Shown here piece after piece: positions 6,032 to 14,838 of a DNA stretch of 16,905 nucleotides. The position numbers and the translations under genes were made by a program. Source of the stretch: JAJFTV01 sp964426355 (GTDB lineage: Bacteria; Chloroflexota; Anaerolineae; Anaerolineales; Anaerolineaceae); assembly GCA_964426355.1 (NCBI GenBank), contig CAYRRA010000097.1:1-16905 (forward strand). Direction: 5' to 3'. The notes beneath the pieces are model-generated. The model was not told the origin of the DNA and searched no databases. It worked only from the letters and a program-made list of their open reading frames with translations. Within the stretch, counting starts at the first letter, position 1. Every line of letters begins with the position of its first letter.

Positions 6032-8572
6032 GCTGGAATGGAACGTTTTACGCAGCGGGCACGCCAGGTTCTGAGCCTCGCACATCAAGAAGCAGAACTG
6101 ATGCGCCAAAACCAGATCGGCACGGAACATCTTCTCATGGCGTTGGTTCAGGAAGATGGCGGTGTGGCTGGCAAAGTACTGCGTGAACTTGGATTGGAAC
6201 CAGAACGCGTCCGCGAAATGCTTGAACGCGTTAGCGAACGTGGGGATACCACAGATGACAAAATTGACCTCTCGTCGGGTTTGCAACAGGTGTTGGAGTT
6301 TGCAATCGAAGAAGCCCGCAGGATGAACCATCATTACATCGGCACCGAGCATCTGCTCCTGGCATTGGTTCGTTCTGAGGAGGGGCTAGCGAAGGAAATG
6401 TTCCGAAAATTAGGCGTTACGCCAGAACAAATCCGCCGCCAAACCCGCAGAGTTATGGAAGAAGGCAGCACGCCTCCAACCCTTCCAAAATCACGTGAAC
6501 CTCAACAGCGCAGACAGCAATCTGAAAAAGATGCTTCAAAAACTGCATTGGTAGAACAGCTTGCGGTTGATTTGACCAATCTGGCAGAAGAAGGAAAACT
6601 GGACCCCGTCATTGGACGGCAGATGGAAATTGAGCGCGTCATCCAGATTTTAGCCCGCCGCACCAAGAATAACCCGGCTCTAATCGGTGAACCCGGCGTG
6701 GGGAAGACCGCCATCGTGGAAGGATTGGCACAGCGCATCATCGAAGGCGATGTGCCCGGACCGCTGCTCAACAAACGGCTTCTGCAGCTCGATGTGGGTT
6801 CGCTCGTTGCCGGCACCATGTATCGCGGTCAGTTTGAAGAGCGTTTAAAGCGGGTCATTGACGAGCTGAAAACATCGGGCGCAATCCTTTTCATTGATGA
6901 AGTGCACATGCTGGTGGGCGCCGGGTCAGCCGGCTCTTCGGTAGACGCGGCGAACATCCTCAAACCCGCACTTTCACGCGGCGAATTGCAGGTCATTGGC
7001 GCCACGACGCTTGAAGAATACCGCAAACATATCGAAAGCGATGCTGCCCTCGAGCGCCGTTTTCAGCCCATCACCGTTGATGAACCCTCCGCTGAAGAAG
7101 CCCTGGAAATCCTGAAGGGCATTCGTAAAGCCTATGAGGAGCATCATCGCTTGAACATTTCGGATGAAGCGTTGGCTTCAGCCGTCCGGTTGTCGGAGCG
7201 CTACGTTTCAGACCGTTTCCTGCCGGACAAAGCCATCGACCTGATCGATGAATCCGCATCGCGGGTGCGCATGTACAAAAGCAAAACCGCGCAGGAAACG
7301 AAGCGCATCATGCAAGACCTGCGTAAGGTGCGTCAGATGCGCAACCTTGCGCTGGAAGACAGCCGCATGGACGACGCAGAAGACCTGCAGGCACGCCAAA
7401 AAGAGCTCGAGGACGAGTTGGAACGGCTGCGCACGATCTGGGACCGCGATACCAGCCCGGTGGTCACTGTGGACGATATCGCCGAAGTGGTCAATATGTG
7501 GACAGGCATCCCGGTCATGCAGCTTGCCCAGGAAGAATCTTCGCGCTTGCTCAATATGGAAAACGAGCTGAAAGCACACATCATCGGACAGGACAAAGCG
7601 ATTGAGATCATCTCAAAAGCAGTGCGGCGCGGGCGTTCCGGTCTAAAGGACCCCCACCGCCCGATTGGCTCGTTCATCTTCCTGGGTCCTACGGGTGTGG
7701 GCAAGACTGAGCTCACCAAGGCGCTCGCCAGCTTCCTTTTCGGCAGTGAAGACGCGCTGATTCAGTTGGATATGTCCGAATTCATGGAACGTCACAACGT
7801 CAGCCGCCTGGTCGGGGCTCCTCCCGGATACATCGGCTACGATGAAGCCGGACAGCTTACTGAAGCCATCCGCCGCCGACCGTATTCCATTGTGGTGTTC
7901 GATGAAATCGAAAAAGCGCATCCTGAGACACACAATATGCTCTTGCAAATCATGGAAGAAGGGCATCTCTCTGACGCACGCGGTCACAAAGTGGACTTCC
8001 GTAACACCATCATCGTGATGACCTCCAATATCGGCGCCGATGTCATCAAACGACAGACATCCCTGGGCTTTAAACCGCAGCGCGATCAAACGCTGGAGGA
8101 ACAGGAAGCCTACGAAGAAATGAGCGGCAAGCTGAATGATGAACTGAAACGGGTATTTCGACCCGAGTTCATTAACCGTTTGGATGCCGTGTTGGTGTTC
8201 AGAATGCTGAACAAAGCCGACATTCGCGAAATCGTCACCATTGAGATGAACAAGGTTGCGGAACGGCTGCGTGAGAATAACATCAGGCTGCGCATCAGCG
8301 ACACTGCTCGTGACCTATTCACCGATGAAGGGTTCAACCCGGAGATGGGTGCTCGCCCGCTGCGCCGTGTGATTCAGCAGCACGTGGAAGACCGGCTTTC
8401 AGATGCCTTGCTGGCACATGACTTCAAAGATGGCGACCAAATCCTCATTGACCTGAATGAGGAGAAAGAGGTCATCCTGGTACTGGATACAGCCGGGGAA
8501 TCGGATGGGCATTCGCCAGAAGAAAAAGAAAATCCGCCTGCCCATGAAGTGGCGGTAGGAATGGGAATGTAA
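6029..8572 (+). CDS. clpC: ATP-dependent Clp protease ATPase subunit ClpC
   Basis: ClpC is a hexameric AAA+ unfoldase that feeds proteins to the ClpP peptidase in the cytoplasm. The 847 residues have the full layout. A double Clp-N repeat covers 5-145. AAA1 has Walker A GEPGVGKT (220-227), pore loop AGTMYRG (261-267) and Walker B ILFIDE (286-291). The coiled UVR-type middle domain at about 415-475 is the length seen in ClpC, shorter than in ClpB. AAA2 has Walker A GPTGVGKT (553-560) and Walker B VVFDE (622-626). A TSLGFKP loop after the AAA2 core matches the [LIV]GF loop that docks on ClpP, which separates it from the ClpP-independent ClpB. It begins at TTG with a strong ribosome binding site. 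The ctsR, mcsA and mcsB genes that precede clpC in many Firmicutes are absent; an ABC-F gene and a pseudogene lie there instead. radA follows, as in Firmicutes, but after a terminator. Confidence 0.97.
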   Translation: MAGMERFTQRARQVLSLAHQEAELMRQNQIGTEHLLMALVQEDGGVAGKVLRELGLEPERVREMLERVSERGDTTDDKIDLSSGLQQVLEFAIEEARRMNHHYIGTEHLLLALVRSEEGLAKEMFRKLGVTPEQIRRQTRRVMEEGSTPPTLPKSREPQQRRQQSEKDASKTALVEQLAVDLTNLAEEGKLDPVIGRQMEIERVIQILARRTKNNPALIGEPGVGKTAIVEGLAQRIIEGDVPGPLLNKRLLQLDVGSLVAGTMYRGQFEERLKRVIDELKTSGAILFIDEVHMLVGAGSAGSSVDAANILKPALSRGELQVIGATTLEEYRKHIESDAALERRFQPITVDEPSAEEALEILKGIRKAYEEHHRLNISDEALASAVRLSERYVSDRFLPDKAIDLIDESASRVRMYKSKTAQETKRIMQDLRKVRQMRNLALEDSRMDDAEDLQARQKELEDELERLRTIWDRDTSPVVTVDDIAEVVNMWTGIPVMQLAQEESSRLLNMENELKAHIIGQDKAIEIISKAVRRGRSGLKDPHRPIGSFIFLGPTGVGKTELTKALASFLFGSEDALIQLDMSEFMERHNVSRLVGAPPGYIGYDEAGQLTEAIRRRPYSIVVFDEIEKAHPETHNMLLQIMEEGHLSDARGHKVDFRNTIIVMTSNIGADVIKRQTSLGFKPQRDQTLEEQEAYEEMSGKLNDELKRVFRPEFINRLDAVLVFRMLNKADIREIVTIEMNKVAERLRENNIRLRISDTARDLFTDEGFNPEMGARPLRRVIQQHVEDRLSDALLAHDFKDGDQILIDLNEEKEVILVLDTAGESDGHSPEEKENPPAHEVAVGMGM

Positions 8573-8585
8573 TCTCCTTTGCCTG

Positions 8586-8612
8586 CCATTTTCCTTTCAA
8601 CAAGGAAAATGG
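8586..8612 (+). terminator. First hairpin after clpC
   Basis: CCATTTTCCTT (8586-8596) pairs exactly with AAGGAAAATGG (8602-8612) around a 5-nt loop. It lies 14 bp after the clpC stop codon. It has no T-run on the + strand, so it probably protects the mRNA 3' end or assists the stronger terminator just downstream. Confidence 0.5.
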
Positions 8613-8624
8613 GGATTAAGATAC

Positions 8625-8669
8625 AACCACAGACGGTCATCATGAGGTGATTGTCTGTGGTTTTGTTTT
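8625..8669 (+). terminator. Rho-independent terminator between clpC and radA
   Basis: AACCACAGAC (8625-8634) pairs with GTCTGTGGTT (8653-8662). The 18-nt interior can pair further, with wobbles (8635-8641 with 8646-8652), leaving a 4-nt ATGA loop. The stem runs directly into TTTTGTTTT. This is the clearest intrinsic terminator of the window and implies that radA has its own promoter or depends on read-through. Confidence 0.8.
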
Positions 8670-8710
8670 AGGGTACACTTACACCAACCTTTCAGGACAC
8701 AGGGAAGCGT

Positions 8711-10111
8711 ATGTCAAAGACACACAGCCAGTATATCTGCCAGGAATGTGGGCGCGTTTCACCCCGGGCGTTGGGGCGCTGCCCGGCTTGCGGCGCGTGG
8801 GACAGCATGATCGAGGAAATCGTTGCCGAACCGGCGAAGGATAAAAAAGCCAAAGCGGGTGTGTTGAGCGCAGTTTCTCAACCCAGGCGGCTGGATGAAA
8901 TCCAGGGCGACGCTGAAGAACGTCTGCCGGTTTCGATCGGTGAATTTGCGCGCGTGTTGGGTGGCGGCGTCGTGCCAGGCTCCATCATCCTGGTCGGCGG
9001 CGACCCAGGGATTGGCAAATCCACTCTGCTGCTGCAAGTAGCCATGGAGATGGCACAAAAGAACACTGTGTTGTATGTCTCCGGTGAAGAATCGGAAAAG
9101 CAAATCAAAATGCGTGCGCTGCGCTTGCTGGGTGAAGGACAAAAGGCAGACCAAAACATGCCCAAAGACCTGCTGCTAGTTACCGAGACCAACCTGGATA
9201 CCATCCTGGAGCATGTGCGCAGTTTACAACCAGGGCTGCTAATTGTCGATTCCATCCAGACCGTGTACCTGCCCGATATGGAATCCTCAGCCGGTTCGGT
9301 ATCACAGGTGCGGGAGTGCGCCTCTCGTCTGCGCGAACTGGCAAAAGCGAGCGGGTTGGCAGTCATCGTCATCGGGCATGTCACCAAAGAAGGCGTCATC
9401 GCCGGTCCTCGCATCCTGGAACACATCGTTGACACGGTGTTGTATCTCGAAGGCGACCGTTTCCAGGCATTTCGCCTGCTGCGTTCGGTAAAAAATCGTT
9501 TTGGGGCAACCTCTGAAGTGGGCGTTTTTGAAATGCGTGACAGAGGTATGGCGGAAATTACCAACCCTTCCGAGGCATTTCTGGCGGAACGCATGGCAAC
9601 CGCTGCGGGTTCCGCCATCGCTGTCACCATGGAAGGTACCCGTCCACTGCTTGTGGAGGTACAAGGGTTAACCAGCCCAACCCAATTGGGTAACCCGCGC
9701 CGCACGCCCAACGGCGTCGACTTCAACCGCCTGCTTTTAATCACCGCCGTGCTTACCCGGCGGCTTGGCATACGCCTTGGCGAACAAGACATTTTCGTCA
9801 ACGTGGTCGGCGGAATGCGCGTCAACGAACCCGCCGTTGATTTGGCAGTGGCTGCTGCTATTGCATCCTCCATGCGCGACCTGCCGGTGCGTGCGGATGC
9901 CGTGCTGATTGGTGAAATTGGACTCTCCGGTGAATTGCGCTGGGTCAGCCAGATGTTTCCGCGCCTGCGAGAAGCCAGTAAACTGGGGTTTAAAACTGCG
10001 ATCATCCCACGCCAATCGCGCCGTGCTGCCGAAACACCCCCAAGTGGGATAAAAATTCAAGAAGCTCGTACTTTACGGGATGCGCTTGATTTGGCATTGA
10101 TGAAAGAGTAA
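8711..10111 (+). CDS. radA: DNA repair protein RadA (Sms)
   Basis: RadA is a RecA-like, DnaB-like helicase that drives branch migration during recombinational repair. The 466 residues carry the N-terminal zinc finger with Cys10, Cys13, Cys24 and Cys27 (CQECG...CPACG), Walker A GDPGIGKS (97-104), Walker B LLIVDS with Asp180, the RadA-specific KNRFG motif (261-265), and a C-terminal Lon-protease-like domain (about 290-466). That domain contains NVVGGMRVNEPAVDLA, where the Lon catalytic Ser is not kept, as usual for RadA. The ATG is preceded by AGGGAAG at 8701-8707, close but usable. Its place after clpC matches the clpC-radA (sms) order of Firmicutes, although a terminator separates the two here. 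Length and motifs are complete. Confidence 0.97.
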   Translation: MSKTHSQYICQECGRVSPRALGRCPACGAWDSMIEEIVAEPAKDKKAKAGVLSAVSQPRRLDEIQGDAEERLPVSIGEFARVLGGGVVPGSIILVGGDPGIGKSTLLLQVAMEMAQKNTVLYVSGEESEKQIKMRALRLLGEGQKADQNMPKDLLLVTETNLDTILEHVRSLQPGLLIVDSIQTVYLPDMESSAGSVSQVRECASRLRELAKASGLAVIVIGHVTKEGVIAGPRILEHIVDTVLYLEGDRFQAFRLLRSVKNRFGATSEVGVFEMRDRGMAEITNPSEAFLAERMATAAGSAIAVTMEGTRPLLVEVQGLTSPTQLGNPRRTPNGVDFNRLLLITAVLTRRLGIRLGEQDIFVNVVGGMRVNEPAVDLAVAAAIASSMRDLPVRADAVLIGEIGLSGELRWVSQMFPRLREASKLGFKTAIIPRQSRRAAETPPSGIKIQEARTLRDALDLALMKE

Positions 10112-10179
10112 AGATTTACAAACACTTAACAATTTCTTATTATTTTGGGATTTTTTATTATATAACAGTCGAATAATAG

Positions 10180-10185
10180 TAGAAT
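10180..10185 (+). promoter_or_regulatory. Possible -10 box upstream of the DUF6391 gene
   Basis: TAGAAT at 10180-10185 lies in an AT-rich stretch (10120-10190) about 70 bp before the ATG. No convincing -35 box is seen at the right distance. Just downstream, ATGGCAG (10204-10210) and CTGCCAT (10231-10237) form a 7-bp inverted repeat in the presumed leader. Confidence 0.25.
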
Positions 10186-10256
10186 AAACCGATACAGGTA
10201 GTTATGGCAGCTATAACCACAATGTTTTATCTGCCATCGCTGAAAAGGCAAAGAAG

Positions 10257-10778
10257 ATGTCCATTTTTAAAACGTTACTCCATCAGCAGCCCATCATCCA
10301 AATCCGTAGAAACCATGCACTGGAGCACGCCACGCTGCACATTCTGGCAAAAAAACACAGACAGCAATTCCTTGCCGGGCACTCGGACGTACAGGGCATC
10401 CGCATTATCGGAGATGTACCCACCGAATCGATACTGCAAGCCGTGGAAGAAGCACTGGCTCGCCTCCAATCGGGTGAAAGCCGCCTGGCGTATCACGCCA
10501 ACTGTGGTACAAACTTTACCACAGCCGGCGTTTTAGCCGGTTTAAGCGCCTGGCTGGGGCTTCTGGGAAGCGAAAAGGATATCCGTTCCCGGCTTTACCG
10601 GCTTCCGCTGGTCGTCCTTCTGGTCACTGCTGTGCTGGTCATCACTCGACCACTGGGTCCTTATTTGCAACAGTACGTGACCACCGAAGCAGAACCGGGT
10701 AACTTAAAAGTCATTGAAATCCAACGACATGATTTTGGAAAATTTGTCGTTCACCGCATCCGTACAAGTCACGCTTAA
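10257..10778 (+). CDS. DUF6391 family protein with two predicted C-terminal membrane helices
   Basis: The 173-residue protein resembles the DUF6391 family known to me from cyanobacteria and Chloroflexota; its function is not known. The N-terminal half is soluble and has the family marks RRNHALEHATLHIL (17-30, with His20, His24 and His28 spaced by three) and AYHANCGTNFTTAG (78-91, with His80 and Cys83). Hydrophobic segments follow at about 88-104 and 115-132, then a soluble tail. The His/Cys pattern could be a metal or active site, which is inference. The ATG follows purine-rich AAAGGCAAAGAAG, a weak ribosome binding site. An out-of-frame ORF from 10204 covers the same DNA but lacks family resemblance. 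The next gene starts 42 bp downstream and may be co-transcribed. Confidence 0.83.
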   Translation: MSIFKTLLHQQPIIQIRRNHALEHATLHILAKKHRQQFLAGHSDVQGIRIIGDVPTESILQAVEEALARLQSGESRLAYHANCGTNFTTAGVLAGLSAWLGLLGSEKDIRSRLYRLPLVVLLVTAVLVITRPLGPYLQQYVTTEAEPGNLKVIEIQRHDFGKFVVHRIRTSHA

Positions 10779-10820
10779 TCACTCTCTCATTTTATTGGAT
10801 ACCGTTTACCAACCTATATC

Positions 10821-13304
10821 ATGAGCTGGCAAGTCTTACCGTACACAATAACCTTATTCATCTCCGTTCTGATTTCTTTAATGATCATCTTTTTTGCATT
10901 GCGCACGCGCTTCCCTTCGCGTACACGCAGTGCATTCATCATCTTTATCAGCGGTGTAACCATTTGGACAATTTGCTATGCTCTTGAGATTGCCAGCGTC
11001 AGTCTTGAGGAAAAAATTTTTTGGGCGAATGCGCAGTACCTGGGTGTTCTGCTCATCCCGCCTACACTGCTCGCATTCGTATTGTTTTATACGCACCAGG
11101 AGCGTTGGCTCAACCTGACAACCTGGATCGTCTTTTTTGTGCTCACCTTCCTTTTTCAAACCCTGATCTGGACAGATCATCAACATCATCTGCTGCGCGC
11201 GAATCTTCAACTCATTGTTGAACCTTTCCCTGAAATCAGTTTTGATTATGGTCCGCTGTACTTGAGCATTGTGGTTTATTTTTACCTGGTTCTCATGCTC
11301 TCAACGCTTGCGCTGATCCGTAATTTATTTCAAACCTCGCACCTGTACCGCGGACAGACCTTTGCAATCTTGACCGCATTGATGTTCCCATGGGGTGCCA
11401 GTATCATCGAAATACTTCACCTCAACCCCCTCCCACACCTCTCGCTGGTTGTCTTCTCTTTCATCCTCTCCGGTTTGATCCTGGTCTGGGCGGTCAGGCA
11501 TTATCGCCTGCTGGATATCGTTCCAATTGCGCAGAAAGCGATCATCGAGAATATCCCCGATGGCGTCATCGTTTTGGATCACTTCAAACGCATCAACAGC
11601 TTAAACCCAGCCGCATGCAGAATACTGGAAGTACAGGGAGAAGAAGCGATTGGTAAAACAATTCAATCTCTGCTGCCAGAAGCTGAACAAGCGCTAAAGA
11701 GCAACAAAACCATTGAAATCAGCCGCGGAGCAGCGCCCTTCACCAGTTATTATGAACTCCTCCCTACTGAATTATTCTGGCAACCCCAAAAAACTGGCGG
11801 CTATCTGCTCATTTTGCGGGAGTTCACCCGTCGAAAAAGGGTTGAAGAAGCGCTCTTCGCCAGCGAAAATCAGTACCGTAATGTTTGCGAACACGCTTAT
11901 GATGGTATTGCCATCCTCCAGGATTACGTAATTAAATACGCCAATCCTCAATTACAAATGATGCTGGGCAGAGAACAAGAGGAAGTGCTGGAAAAACCGT
12001 TTATTAATTTCGTCTGGAAGGATGATATCCCGCTTGCAATGGACAGATTCAGCAAACGGATTGAGGGCATAAATGTGCCTTCGCGTTATGAGTTGGGTTT
12101 TGTCAATAAGGCGAATGGTAAACTGCAAGTTGAAATTAACGCCAGCCTGACCGAACACGAAGACAGGCTTGCCGATTTGATTTTCGTGCGCGATATATCC
12201 GAGCAAATTCGTATTCGTGAAGATCTAATCTCAAAAAACCAACAGTTGGAAGAATCCATCCAGGAAGCGAACCAATTGCGTATCACTGCCGAAAAACATG
12301 CCCGCGAACTGGAAACACTGCATCAAGCCACGCAAGTCGTCAGCATCGGATTGGAGCAAGAAGAGACCATCTCGCGTATCCTGGAACAAATGGCGATGGT
12401 GGTGTTCTATGACAGCGCCACCGTACAGCTACAACGTGGCGATTTTCTCGAGGTTGTTGGGTCGCGCGGTTTTGAAGAATATGACAGCATTCTCGGTATG
12501 CAGCACCCTATCCAGGGAATCAACCCCGGCGCCGATGTCTTTTTATCACAAAAGCCGTTGATTGTTGAAGATGTGCAAGCCATTTATCCCGGATTTTTGA
12601 ATGTACCCCATAACCGTATCCACGGCTGGTTGGGTGTTCCGCTGACCATTAAAGACCGCACCATCGGACTGCTGACGCTGGACAGCCATACAAAAGGGTA
12701 CTTCACCGAAGATCACGCCCGTCTTGCCAGTGCTTTTGCCAACCAGGTTGCGATCGCGCTGGAAAACACGCGTCTTTTCACCGAAGTCCAACGCTTAGCC
12801 ATCACCGACCCGCTCACCAATCTGTTCAACCGCCGCCATTTCTATTCGCTAACCTTGCACGAATATATGCGCTTTCAGCGCTATGGCACGCCCTTCTCCG
12901 TCATCATGCTGGATATTGACCATTTCAAGCTTGTCAATGACACCTACGGACACCTGGCAGGTGACCGTGTCCTGCAAACACTGGCAGAAATTTTTCGCGA
13001 GAACATGCGTAACGTTGACATTCTATGCCGGTTTGGCGGAGAAGAGTTCATCGCTACGCTTCCCGAAACGCACGCAGAGGAGGCATGTTTCCTTGCCGAG
13101 CGATTGCGCTGCACCATCCATGACACCGCGATACCAACCGATGCCGGTGACGTCCACATCACCGCCAGTATTGGTGTTGCCGAATTTTCCAATGAGTTCG
13201 AGACCATTGACCAGCTTTTGGATTGTGTGGACAAAGCATTGTACACATCCAAAATGAAAGGGCGCAACCAGGTCAGCCAGTATAATTCAAAAGTCGCCAT
13301 TTGA
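10821..13304 (+). CDS. Membrane sensor diguanylate cyclase (7TM-PAS-PAS-GAF-GGDEF)
   Basis: This 827-residue protein would make cyclic di-GMP in response to a membrane or cytoplasmic signal. Residues 1-230 hold about seven hydrophobic helices and end in RLLDIVPIAQKAIIENIPDGV, the typical exit of a HisKA_7TM sensor into a PAS domain. PAS 1 spans about 240-338 and PAS 2 about 350-465. A Glu/Gln-rich coiled coil (about 465-500) leads to a GAF domain (about 500-650). The GGDEF domain begins at ITDPLTNLFNRRHF and has DIDHFKLVNDTYGH and an active GGEEF (739-743). RNVD at 730-733 lies five residues before GGEEF and is a complete RxxD inhibitory site, so product feedback is likely. No EAL or HD-GYP domain follows. 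No clear ribosome binding site precedes the ATG at 10821, so initiation may be weak or coupled to the DUF6391 gene. Confidence 0.94.
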   Translation: MSWQVLPYTITLFISVLISLMIIFFALRTRFPSRTRSAFIIFISGVTIWTICYALEIASVSLEEKIFWANAQYLGVLLIPPTLLAFVLFYTHQERWLNLTTWIVFFVLTFLFQTLIWTDHQHHLLRANLQLIVEPFPEISFDYGPLYLSIVVYFYLVLMLSTLALIRNLFQTSHLYRGQTFAILTALMFPWGASIIEILHLNPLPHLSLVVFSFILSGLILVWAVRHYRLLDIVPIAQKAIIENIPDGVIVLDHFKRINSLNPAACRILEVQGEEAIGKTIQSLLPEAEQALKSNKTIEISRGAAPFTSYYELLPTELFWQPQKTGGYLLILREFTRRKRVEEALFASENQYRNVCEHAYDGIAILQDYVIKYANPQLQMMLGREQEEVLEKPFINFVWKDDIPLAMDRFSKRIEGINVPSRYELGFVNKANGKLQVEINASLTEHEDRLADLIFVRDISEQIRIREDLISKNQQLEESIQEANQLRITAEKHARELETLHQATQVVSIGLEQEETISRILEQMAMVVFYDSATVQLQRGDFLEVVGSRGFEEYDSILGMQHPIQGINPGADVFLSQKPLIVEDVQAIYPGFLNVPHNRIHGWLGVPLTIKDRTIGLLTLDSHTKGYFTEDHARLASAFANQVAIALENTRLFTEVQRLAITDPLTNLFNRRHFYSLTLHEYMRFQRYGTPFSVIMLDIDHFKLVNDTYGHLAGDRVLQTLAEIFRENMRNVDILCRFGGEEFIATLPETHAEEACFLAERLRCTIHDTAIPTDAGDVHITASIGVAEFSNEFETIDQLLDCVDKALYTSKMKGRNQVSQYNSKVAI

Positions 13305-13434
13305 CCTGGATTTTCCCCTCTGCGCTCTGATTTTTTTACTGACATACACAAAGAAAAACACTCTTTTTTATCCAACAAAGCCTTTTACCGCCACCAGAAT
13401 TACGTATTTTTCCGGGGTTGGCTGAAATTTGCGG

Positions 13435-13440
13435 TACAAT
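13435..13440 (+). promoter_or_regulatory. Possible -10 box upstream of the MFS gene
   Basis: TACAAT at 13435-13440, within GCGGTACAATCC, lies 34 bp before the ATG at 13475. The 17-bp position upstream is GC-rich and does not match a -35 box, so the call rests on the -10 hexamer and its distance alone. Confidence 0.3.
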
Positions 13441-13474
13441 CCCTCTGGTCAAAAGATATTTTTCCGAGGCGTAC

Positions 13475-14695
13475 ATGTCAACAACAAATGAAATGGATCT
13501 TGCCCAAGGAACTGCTACCGCAAGAGAAGTACAGGAAGTCAATACAGAAGATAAATTTCAGACTGGTGATGTCATTACCATCAGCGTTGCACACGGGGCA
13601 CACGATACGTATGCAGCTTTTGTTGCCCCTTTATTACCGGTGCTGATTGAGAACCTCTCGCTAACAAAAACATTGGCGGGAACACTGGCAATCTTTACCC
13701 AACTGCCATCGCTTTTTCAACCAATCATCGGTCACATCGCGGACCGGGTGAATCTGCGCTGGATGGTCATTCTTGCTCCGGCAATCACCGGCATACTTGC
13801 CAGCCTGATTGGCGTTCCAAAGAGTTACCTCTTCATTGCCATGCTGCTCACATTAGCCGGCTTCAGTTCAGCGGCATTGCATGCCGTAGGTCCGGTCATG
13901 GTGGGCTATGTCTCCGGTAAACGCCTCGGGTTGGGAATGAGTTTCTGGATGGTTGGCGGCGAGATCGGGCGCGTGCTGGGTCCGGTGGTCATCGTTACTG
14001 CATTGGGGTATCTCACCCTGGAGGGCATCCCCTGGTTAATGATCGGCGGTATCCTGGCATCGGTGATGCTGTATTACCGCCTGCGCAATGCACAGGGATT
14101 GGCACCTGTCAACAACAATGGTTTGTCCATTCGCGACGCAGCCCGGCAGATGAAGCCATTGCTCTTTCCGCTCACTGTACTGCTCATCATGCGTTCTTTC
14201 ATGTCCAGTGCGCTCACCACTTATTTACCCACCTTCCTGACCGATGAAGGCGCCAGCTTGTGGTTTGCCGGTGCATCGCTCTCGGTTCTACAGGCTGCCG
14301 GTGTGGCTGGTGCGCTGCTCTCTGGACCCATCAGCGACCGCATCGGGCGCAAGCGTGTGATGATGGTCTCCCTGTTGGCTTCTCCCGTTTTTATGCTGAT
14401 TTTCCTTTTTACAAAAGGCTGGCTGCAAATCCCCATCTTGCTGCTATTGGGTTTCTTTTCCATCTCTTTAACGCCGGTCATGATGGCGCTGGTGCAGGAA
14501 TGCTGCAAGGAAACACGCGCAACCGCCAATGGCATCTACATGGCTTTGGGCTTTATCATCCAATCCATCATGATTGTGCTCATCGGTTTCATTGGCGACC
14601 AGGCGGGGCTGCGCCTGGCGTTTTATATCAGCGCTGGTCTCATGCTGCTGGGTTCGCCCATCCTGCTGGTAGTCCCCCGATACGGAGAGAAATAA
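13475..14695 (+). CDS. MFS transporter, fosmidomycin-resistance (Fsr)-like
   Basis: The protein is 406 residues, with about twelve hydrophobic segments after a polar N-terminus of about 33 residues. TM1 carries SVAHGAHDTYAAFVAPLLPVL, the H-x-x-x-D-...-P-L-L-P pattern of Fsr-type drug exporters. The loop after TM2 has GHIADRVNLR, and the matching loop in the second half has GPISDRIGRKRV; both are standard MFS loop motifs between TM2-TM3 and TM8-TM9. Proton-driven efflux of a small molecule is likely, but the substrate is unknown. I place the start at ATG 13475 with GAGG at 13466-13469; the frame is open back to a TTG at 13418, but that extension would contain the likely -10 box and has no ribosome binding site. 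The last 12 bases (14684-14695) fall inside a 55-bp segment that is repeated after the assembly gap. Confidence 0.92.
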   Translation: MSTTNEMDLAQGTATAREVQEVNTEDKFQTGDVITISVAHGAHDTYAAFVAPLLPVLIENLSLTKTLAGTLAIFTQLPSLFQPIIGHIADRVNLRWMVILAPAITGILASLIGVPKSYLFIAMLLTLAGFSSAALHAVGPVMVGYVSGKRLGLGMSFWMVGGEIGRVLGPVVIVTALGYLTLEGIPWLMIGGILASVMLYYRLRNAQGLAPVNNNGLSIRDAARQMKPLLFPLTVLLIMRSFMSSALTTYLPTFLTDEGASLWFAGASLSVLQAAGVAGALLSGPISDRIGRKRVMMVSLLASPVFMLIFLFTKGWLQIPILLLLGFFSISLTPVMMALVQECCKETRATANGIYMALGFIIQSIMIVLIGFIGDQAGLRLAFYISAGLMLLGSPILLVVPRYGEK

Positions 14696-14738
14696 GCTGC
14701 CTGCCATGCAAACCAAAGCACCACCGCCCGTTGAAACT
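14684..14738 (+). repeat. 55-bp direct repeat, left copy, ending at the gap
   Basis: This segment runs from the GGAGAGAAATAA end of the MFS gene to GCCCGTTGAAACT. It is identical over all 55 bases to 14839-14893 on the other side of the N-run. Identical contig ends of this length are typical of de Bruijn contigs that share one k-mer and were scaffolded without merging. Confidence 0.95.
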
Positions 14739-14838
14739 NNNNNNNNNNNNNNNNNNNNNNNNNNNNNNNNNNNNNNNNNNNNNNNNNNNNNNNNNNNNNN
14801 NNNNNNNNNNNNNNNNNNNNNNNNNNNNNNNNNNNNNN
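14739..14838. other. Assembly gap of exactly 100 N
   Basis: One hundred N bases, a common default length for a gap of unknown size. Because the 55 bases on each side are the same, the real chromosome probably has no missing sequence here; one copy of the repeat plus the N-run is likely to be artificial. Confidence 0.97.

Noticed and set aside
8878..10005. 375-codon minus-strand ORF opposite radA
   Set aside because: Low-complexity Ser/Arg/Thr-rich translation typical of the antisense shadow of a GC-biased gene; radA itself is unambiguous.
10204..10536. 110-codon ORF overlapping the start of the DUF6391 gene
   Set aside because: It is in a different frame from the recognisable DUF6391 protein, has no family resemblance and no ribosome binding site.
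13350..13370. AAAGA...TCTTTTTT as a terminator after the GGDEF gene
   Set aside because: The stem is only five A/T-rich pairs and would be unstable.
13418..13474. Longer MFS start at TTG 13418
   Set aside because: No ribosome binding site; the extension covers the TACAAT box, while ATG 13475 has GAGG at a suitable distance.
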